A stretch of 47,369 nucleotides of DNA. Source: Acidimicrobiia bacterium (GTDB taxonomy: Bacteria > Actinomycetota > Acidimicrobiia > Spongiisociales > ZC4RG35). The position numbers and the translations under genes were made by a program. Positions within the stretch are counted from its first letter, which is position 1. The number at the start of each line of letters is the position of its first letter. Below the pieces are notes generated by a model. The model saw only the letters and a program-made list of their open reading frames with translations. It did not search any database and had not been told where the DNA came from. Shown one piece after another: positions 43,063 through 47,369 of the stretch. The stretch lies in NCBI GenBank assembly GCA_017577575.1, contig PKRG01000019.1, forward strand, positions 1 through 47,369. Direction: 5' to 3'.

Positions 43063-43611
43063 TCAGCCCTCCCCTCCGGCGGCCCGGAGCGACTCGGCCG
43101 ACCGGTAGGCGGCCAACAGCCCCGGCGGGATGATCTCCTCGGGCCTCTTGCCGCGCATGCGGGCCACCTCGTCGGGACGCCGCTGTTTCTTCAGGGCGTC
43201 GACCGTTGCCCGGGCGACGTTGAGATGCGTGGGCGACCCCAGCGACTTGGCCAGGGCGTCGCGGATCCCCGCCGCCTCCAGGATCTGGCGGGCGGCGCCG
43301 CCGGCGATGACACCGGTACCGGGGGCGGCGGGACGGATCAGCACCCGGGAGGCCCCGTGCTCTCCGATCACCTCGTGGACGATCGTGGTGCCGGCCATCG
43401 GCACGTCGAACATCGACCGCCGGGCGATCTCCATCCCCTTCTGGATGGCGGCCGGGACCTCTTTGGCCTTGCCGTAGCCGATCCCGACCCGGCCGTTGCC
43501 GTCGCCCACCACGCACAGCGCGGTGAATGAGAACCGGCGGCCGCCCTTGACGACCTTGGCTACTCGGTTGATCTGGACGACTCGCTCGTCGTACTGGGTC
43601 TGTTCAGCCAT
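43063..43611 (-). CDS. rpsE: 30S ribosomal protein S5
   Basis: A 182-residue S5: the N-terminal double-stranded-RNA-binding fold VVQINRVAKVVKGGRRFSFT, VGIGYGKAKEVPAAIQK, and LIRPAAPGTGVIAGGAAR are typical. The stop of rplR abuts its ATG. Encoded in the spc operon between rplR and rpmD. Confidence 0.98.
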   Translation of the reverse strand: MAEQTQYDERVVQINRVAKVVKGGRRFSFTALCVVGDGNGRVGIGYGKAKEVPAAIQKGMEIARRSMFDVPMAGTTIVHEVIGEHGASRVLIRPAAPGTGVIAGGAARQILEAAGIRDALAKSLGSPTHLNVARATVDALKKQRRPDEVARMRGKRPEEIIPPGLLAAYRSAESLRAAGGEG

Positions 43612-43965
43612 CTAGAACTCCAATCCCGCCTCGCGGGCAGCTTCGGCCAGCGCCTTGACCCGGCCGTGGAACTTGTATCCGGCCCGGTCGAAGACGGCCC
43701 GGGACACTCCGGCCTGCTTGGCCCGCTCGCCGAGCAGCTTGCCCACTTCGGCGGCCGTCTCGACGGTGAGAGTCTTGTCCCGCAGCCCCTTCTCGAGCGA
43801 CGACGCCGCGGCGAGGGTGTGGCCCTTGTCGTCGTCGATGAGCTGGGCGTAGATGTAGCGGTTGCTGCGGAACACCGCCAGGCGCGGACGCTCGGCCGTT
43901 CCGTGGATCTTGCGACGGATGCGCTGGTGCCGGCGGGCTCGGGCGGCAGCACGGGTGGCCTTCAT
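43612..43965 (-). CDS. rplR: 50S ribosomal protein L18
   Basis: A 117-residue L18, which binds 5S rRNA. RHQRIRRKIHGTAERPRLAVFRS, YAQLIDDDKGHTLAAAS and the C-terminus FDRAGYKFHGRVKALAEAAR are characteristic. The ATG at 43965 overlaps the rplF stop (TGATG); a GTG one codon upstream is possible. Confidence 0.97.
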   Translation of the reverse strand: MKATRAAARARRHQRIRRKIHGTAERPRLAVFRSNRYIYAQLIDDDKGHTLAAASSLEKGLRDKTLTVETAAEVGKLLGERAKQAGVSRAVFDRAGYKFHGRVKALAEAAREAGLEF

Positions 43966-44501
43966 CACTTACCTGCCTTTCCGGCCTTGCGGCGGACGTA
44001 TTCGCCGACGTAACGGATCCCCTTGCCCTTGTAGGGCTCGGGCGGACGCACCTTGCGGACCACGGCCGCGGTCTGGCCGACCAGCTCCTTGTCGATGCCG
44101 ACGACGGAGATCTTGGTCGGCTCCGGCACCTCGAAGGTGATGCCCTCCGGGGCGGGCACGGTCACCGGGTGGCTGAAGCCCACCTGGAGCTCCAGGTCGC
44201 GGCCCTTGAGCTGGGCCCGGTAGCCGACACCCTGGATCTCGAGGTCCTTGCGGTATCCCTCCGAGACCCCCGTCACCATGTTGGCGAGCAACGCCCGGGA
44301 GAGGCCGTGGAGAGCCTTCGACTCGCGGGAGTCGTCGATGCGCGTCACCTTCGCCACCCCGTCCTCGACCGAGACGGTCACGCGTTCGGGGAAGCGTCGG
44401 CTCAGCTCTCCCTTGGGGCCCTTCACGGTGACCTCCGGGCCGTCGATGGTGATCTCGACGCCGGAGGGCACGGTGATGGGGGCGTTTCCGATTCGACTCA
44501 T
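43965..44501 (-). CDS. rplF: 50S ribosomal protein L6
   Basis: A 178-residue L6: MSRIGNAPITVPSGVEI start, KGPKGELSRRFP, LEIQGVGYRAQLKG and the C-terminal PEPYKGKGIRYVGEYVRRK. It begins 1 nt after the rpsH stop codon. Confidence 0.98.
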   Translation of the reverse strand: MSRIGNAPITVPSGVEITIDGPEVTVKGPKGELSRRFPERVTVSVEDGVAKVTRIDDSRESKALHGLSRALLANMVTGVSEGYRKDLEIQGVGYRAQLKGRDLELQVGFSHPVTVPAPEGITFEVPEPTKISVVGIDKELVGQTAAVVRKVRPPEPYKGKGIRYVGEYVRRKAGKAGK

Positions 44502-44502
44502 A

Positions 44503-44898
44503 TCACCAGACCTCGCAAATGATCTCGCCTCCGAGACGGCGCCGGCGCGCCTCCCGGTCGGGGAGCAGGCCCTGGGAGGTGGACACGACCACGACACCTA
44601 GCCCTCCCTGCACACGGGGTAGTTCGGAGGCGCCCCGGTAGACCCGGTGGCCGGGCTTGGACACGCGGCGCAGACCCTGGATCACCGGACGGCGCCGGTC
44701 CACGTAACGCAGGTGCAGGGTCAGCGTCTTGCCGGGACCCGAAGGCTCCACATCGTACCGGTCGATGAACCCTTCCTCCGCCAGGATCCGAGCCACCTCC
44801 TCCTTCAGTTTGGAGGAAGGCATGCTCACGGTCTCGTGGCCGACGGCCACGGCGTTGCGGATCCGGGTGAGCATGTCGGCGATGGGATCGGTCATCAT
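44503..44898 (-). CDS. rpsH: 30S ribosomal protein S8
   Basis: A 131-residue S8: MTDPIADMLTRIRNA at the N-terminus, SSKLKEEVARILAEEGFI, and the C-terminal VVVSTSQGLLPDREARRRRLGGEIICEVW. Two consecutive ATGs occur at the start; the first is annotated. S8 represses the spc operon in enteric bacteria; no operator was recognised here. Confidence 0.97.
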   Translation of the reverse strand: MMTDPIADMLTRIRNAVAVGHETVSMPSSKLKEEVARILAEEGFIDRYDVEPSGPGKTLTLHLRYVDRRRPVIQGLRRVSKPGHRVYRGASELPRVQGGLGVVVVSTSQGLLPDREARRRRLGGEIICEVW

Positions 44899-44900
44899 GA

Positions 44901-45086
44901 TTACCACGACGCCTTTCTCACTCCGGGAAGCTCTCCCCGCGAGGCGAGCTCGCGAACACAGATGCGGCACATGCCGAAGTCGCGGAGGTAGGCACGGGGC
45001 CGACCGCACCGCTTGCAGCGGTTGTACTCGCGGACCTTGAACTTTTGCTTCCTGTTTGCTTTGGCGATCAGTGACTTCTTGGCCAT
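44901..45086 (-). CDS. rpsZ: 30S ribosomal protein S14, zinc-binding type Z
   Basis: A 61-residue S14 with two CXXC zinc knuckles (C24/C27 in NRCKRCG, C40/C43 in GMCRICV) and the C-terminus LPGVRKASW. The type Z form is the primary one in many actinobacteria and Firmicutes; a zinc-free paralogue, often under zinc control, may exist elsewhere. Confidence 0.98.
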   Translation of the reverse strand: MAKKSLIAKANRKQKFKVREYNRCKRCGRPRAYLRDFGMCRICVRELASRGELPGVRKASW

Positions 45087-45090
45087 TGGG

Positions 45091-45648
45091 TCAAACCCCT
45101 GCGGTTCTGCGGAACGGGAAACCGAAAGCGTCGAGCAGCGCTCGCGCCGCCTCGTCGGTCTCGGCGGTGGTGACGATCGTGATGTCCATGCCCCGGGTGC
45201 CGGTGACGTCGTCGAAGTTGATCTCCGGGAAGATCAGCTGCTCGGTGACACCGAAGGTGTAGTTGCCGCGACCGTCGAAGGAGTTGGGGTTCAGTCCCCG
45301 GAAGTCCCGGATGCGGGGGATGGCGACCGCCAGCAGGCGGTCGAAGAACTCCCACATTCGGTCGCCGCGCAGCGTGACCGAGACCCCGATCGGGGTCCCC
45401 TCCCGCAGCTTGAAGCCGGCGATCGACTTGCGGGCACGGTTGACACGCGGCTTCTGCCCGGTGATCAGAGCGAGCTCGTTGGTCGCCTGCTCGATGATCT
45501 GGCGGTTCTGGTTGGCGGCGCCGAGACCCATGTTCACCACGATCTTCTCCAGACGCGGGATCTGCATCGGGTTCTCGAGGCCCAACTCCTCCATCAACCG
45601 GGGAGCGATCTCTTCTCTGTACTTGACCTTGAGGCGGGGCGCACTCAT
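45091..45648 (-). CDS. rplE: 50S ribosomal protein L5
   Basis: A 185-residue L5 that contacts 5S rRNA and P-site tRNA. Key segments: PRLEKIVVNMGLG, ITGQKPRVNRARKSIAGFKLREG, RDFRGLNPNSFDGRGNYTFG and VTTAETDEAARALLDAFGFPF. The ATG overlaps the rplX stop (ATGA). Confidence 0.98.
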   Translation of the reverse strand: MSAPRLKVKYREEIAPRLMEELGLENPMQIPRLEKIVVNMGLGAANQNRQIIEQATNELALITGQKPRVNRARKSIAGFKLREGTPIGVSVTLRGDRMWEFFDRLLAVAIPRIRDFRGLNPNSFDGRGNYTFGVTEQLIFPEINFDDVTGTRGMDITIVTTAETDEAARALLDAFGFPFRRTAGV

Positions 45649-45983
45649 AGCTCGTCTCCACACTTGCGGCAGATGCGCTTCTTGGTGCCGTCGGCCTCGA
45701 CCTTCATCCCGATGCGGGTAGGGCCGCAGTCGTCGCACACGATCATCACGTTCGAGATGTCGATCGGCATGTCCCGCTCGATGATCCCGCCCTGCATGGT
45801 CTGGCCGCGGGGCTTCTCGTGGCGCTTGACGGTGTTGACACCCTCCACGAGCACCTTGCCCTGCCGGGGGAACACCCGGGTGACCCGCGACTCCTTGCCG
45901 CGGTCCTTGCCGGCGATGACCATCACCTTGTCACCCTCACGGATGCGGACCTTGCGGGGTGCGGTCTGCGTCTTGCGAGCCAT
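45645..45983 (-). CDS. rplX: 50S ribosomal protein L24
   Basis: A 112-residue L24: KVRIREGDKVMVIAGKDRGKE (KOW motif), GVNTVKRHEKP and a C-terminal zinc-finger-like CDDCGPTRIG...RICRKCGDEL with two CXXC pairs. The ATG overlaps the rplN stop by one base. Confidence 0.98.
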   Translation of the reverse strand: MARKTQTAPRKVRIREGDKVMVIAGKDRGKESRVTRVFPRQGKVLVEGVNTVKRHEKPRGQTMQGGIIERDMPIDISNVMIVCDDCGPTRIGMKVEADGTKKRICRKCGDEL

Positions 45984-46351
45984 CACAACACCTCCGGTGC
46001 GAGCGAGACGATGCGCATGAAGCGGCGGTCGCGCAGCTCGCGTGCCACCGGCCCGAAGATGCGGGTGCCGCGGGGCTGCTGGTTGTTGTCGATGAGCACG
46101 CAGGCGTTCTCGTCGAAGCGGATGTAGGTGCCGTCGGGGCGCCGCTTCTCCTTCTTGGTGCGGACGACGACGGCCTTCACCACGTCGCCCTTCTTGACCG
46201 ATCCGCCCGGCGTGGCTTCCTTCACGGTCCCGACGATGATGTCGCCGACAGTGGCGTAGCGCCGACCGGACCCGCCGAGCACGCGGATACACAGGATCTC
46301 GCGGGCGCCGGTGTTGTCGGCGACCTTGACTCGTGACTCCTGTTGGATCAT
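45983..46351 (-). CDS. rplN: 50S ribosomal protein L14
   Basis: A 122-residue L14, near-universal sequence: MIQQESRVKVADNTGAREI, GGSGRRYATVGDIIV, RFDENACVLIDNNQQPRGTR and the FMRIVSLAPEVL end. The ATG overlaps the rpsQ stop (ATGA). Confidence 0.98.
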   Translation of the reverse strand: MIQQESRVKVADNTGAREILCIRVLGGSGRRYATVGDIIVGTVKEATPGGSVKKGDVVKAVVVRTKKEKRRPDGTYIRFDENACVLIDNNQQPRGTRIFGPVARELRDRRFMRIVSLAPEVL

Positions 46352-46608
46352 CGGGCACGCTCCACGATCTCGACGACCCGCCACCTCTTCTGCTTGCTGA
46401 GAGGGCGCGTCTCCATGATCCGGACCGTGTCGCCGACCCGGGCTTCGTTGTTCTCGTCGTGAGCGTGGAAGTACGTGGAGCGCCGCACGATCTTGTCGTA
46501 GCGGGGGTGCTTGAACGAGGTCGGCACCTCCACCTTGACGGTCTTGTCGCGGACGTCCGATACGACCACGCCCACTCTGACTTTGCGTCGACCTCGTTCG
46601 GTCGTCAT
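46348..46608 (-). CDS. rpsQ: 30S ribosomal protein S17
   Basis: An 86-residue S17: RRKVRVGVVVSDVRDKTVKV, HPRYDKIVRRSTYFHAHDE and the RPLSKQKRWRVVEI end. The ATG overlaps the rpmC stop. Confidence 0.97.
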   Translation of the reverse strand: MTTERGRRKVRVGVVVSDVRDKTVKVEVPTSFKHPRYDKIVRRSTYFHAHDENNEARVGDTVRIMETRPLSKQKRWRVVEIVERAR

Positions 46609-46811
46609 CGCTTGCTCTCCTCGGCCTTCTCCCGCTCCCGCATCACGGTGCGGATTCGGGCGATGTCCTTCTTGACCTGCTTCAGGCGGGCGGTGTTGTC
46701 CAGCTGGTTGGTGGCGAGCTGAAAACGGAGGTTGAACAGCTCCTCCTTCGCCTCGGCGAGCGCCTCGGCCAGCTCGTCCATGCTCTTCTCACGGAGGTCG
46801 GCAGCCTTCAT
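46605..46811 (-). CDS. rpmC: 50S ribosomal protein L29
   Basis: A 68-residue helical L29: LREKSMDELAEALAEAKEEL, NLRFQLATNQLDNTARLKQV, KKDIARIRTVMRERE. The ATG overlaps the rplP stop (ATGA), giving a rplP-rpmC-rpsQ-rplN coupled series. Confidence 0.96.
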   Translation of the reverse strand: MKAADLREKSMDELAEALAEAKEELFNLRFQLATNQLDNTARLKQVKKDIARIRTVMREREKAEESKR

Positions 46812-47221
46812 GCGTCCTCCCTCGTGACGAAGCGAGTCTTGACCGGCAGCTTGTGGCCGGCGCGCCGCATGGCCTCGCGAGCGAGCTCCTCGGGAACGCC
46901 GGCCAGCTCGAACATGACCCGGCCCGGCTTGACGACGGCGACCCAGTACTCGGGGCTGCCCTTGCCGGAGCCCATCCGCGTCTCGGCGGGCTTCTTGGTC
47001 ACCGGCTTGTCCGGGAACACGTTGATCCACACCTTCCCGCCACGGCGGATGGCACGGGTGATGGCGATACGGGCGGACTCGATCTGGCGGGCGGTGATCC
47101 ACCCGGACTCGAGTGCCTGCAGTCCGTACTCGCCGAAGTTCACCCGGGTCCCACCCTTGGCCTTGCCGGAGCGGCGACCGCGGTGGACCTTACGGTACTT
47201 GGTTCGCTTGGGCATCAACAT
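46808..47221 (-). CDS. rplP: 50S ribosomal protein L16
   Basis: A 137-residue L16: MLMPKRTKYRKVHRGR start, LQALESGWITARQIESARIA and WINVFPDKPVTKKPAETRMG. The first ATG is taken, since MLMPKR is the usual N-terminus. 40 nt separate it from the upstream rpsC stop. Confidence 0.98.
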   Translation of the reverse strand: MLMPKRTKYRKVHRGRRSGKAKGGTRVNFGEYGLQALESGWITARQIESARIAITRAIRRGGKVWINVFPDKPVTKKPAETRMGSGKGSPEYWVAVVKPGRVMFELAGVPEELAREAMRRAGHKLPVKTRFVTREDA

Positions 47222-47261
47222 GGGGCAGTCCCCTCACACGTCGAGAGCGGATACTGGAACG

Positions 47262-47369
47262 TCATTCGCCGCCCTCCTCGTCCTTGCGATCCCAACGACG
47301 GAACCCGGCTGCTTCGGCCGACTCATCGTCGCGGAACCACACGTCGGCGTTGGTGCGGCCGTAGTAGGG
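47262..47369 (-). CDS. rpsC: 30S ribosomal protein S3, C-terminal end (cut by window edge)
   Basis: Only the last 35 codons are in the window; the stop is TGA at 47262-47264. Gene order (upstream of rplP) identifies rpsC. The visible residues are not the S3 core but a tail containing PYYGRTNADVWFRDDESAEA followed by AGFRRWDRKDEEGGE. This resembles the short 'sunset'-type extension (PYYxRT...WF...AEAAGF) seen at C-termini of some actinobacterial ribosomal and membrane proteins. The resemblance is from memory and the gene identity rests on position. Confidence 0.7.
   Translation of the reverse strand, partial: PYYGRTNADVWFRDDESAEAAGFRRWDRKDEEGGE

Overview
The window is chromosomal DNA from a high-GC actinobacterium. 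Supporting signs are the synteny alr–tsaE–tsaB–rimI–tsaD–groES–groEL, zinc-type S14, the dense GTGA/ATGA start-stop overlaps, and many genes whose -10 box lies directly before the start codon. Acidimicrobiia or a related deep actinobacterial class is my best guess, but no rRNA is present to confirm it. No IS element, prophage, integrase or CRISPR array was found. Almost everything is conserved housekeeping DNA on the minus strand, interrupted by plus-strand accessory blocks.

Layout, left to right. (1) 1-570: 5' end of tuf preceded by tRNA-Met, tRNA-Thr and tRNA-Tyr with a promoter. The tuf fragment has strikingly different codon usage from the other genes. (2) 576-8536: htpX and a small membrane protein, a lipoprotein, a MidA-type methyltransferase, glycogen synthase, a WYL regulator divergent from a DrrAB-like ABC exporter, and lgt. 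(3) 8586-16267: groEL/groES under two CIRCE-type operators, the t6A genes tsaD/tsaB/tsaE with rimI, a family-4 uracil-DNA glycosylase, a P1-family peptidase and alr. (4) 16305-22134, plus strand: an aldo/keto reductase and a form I (Mo-Cu) aerobic CO dehydrogenase operon coxM-coxS-coxL, followed by a gene fusing an XdhC/CoxI-like protein to a YHS metal-binding domain. This block sits inside the usual alr–nnr neighbourhood. (5) 22141-28336: nnr, acpS, glmS, glmM, rpsI, rplM. The glmM-glmS gap holds what I read as a complete glmS self-cleaving ribozyme, judged from base pairing. (6) 28469-32346: truA, a Yip1-like membrane protein, coaA, then plsC and an AraC-type regulator on the plus strand. 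(7) 32359-36204: alpha operon rplQ-rpoA-rpsD-rpsK-rpsM-rpmJ, and map. infA is absent from its usual place. (8) 36295-40341: a LigB/DODA-type dioxygenase and a TPP-riboswitch-controlled thiazole/pyrimidine salvage operon thiM-thiE-thiD plus a HAD protein, inserted between map and adk. (9) 40380-47369: adk, secY and the spc/S10 operon down to the C-terminus of rpsC, which appears to carry an actinobacterial-type C-terminal tail.

Physiology suggested: an aerobe able to oxidise carbon monoxide, probably as a supplementary energy source; it stores glycogen, salvages thiamine precursors, and controls amino-sugar synthesis by metabolite-triggered mRNA cleavage. The items most worth checking are the glmS ribozyme, the tandem CIRCE operators with a symmetrically altered second copy, the minimal cox operon with its XdhC-YHS fusion, the atypical tuf codons, and the HAD protein at the end of the thi operon.
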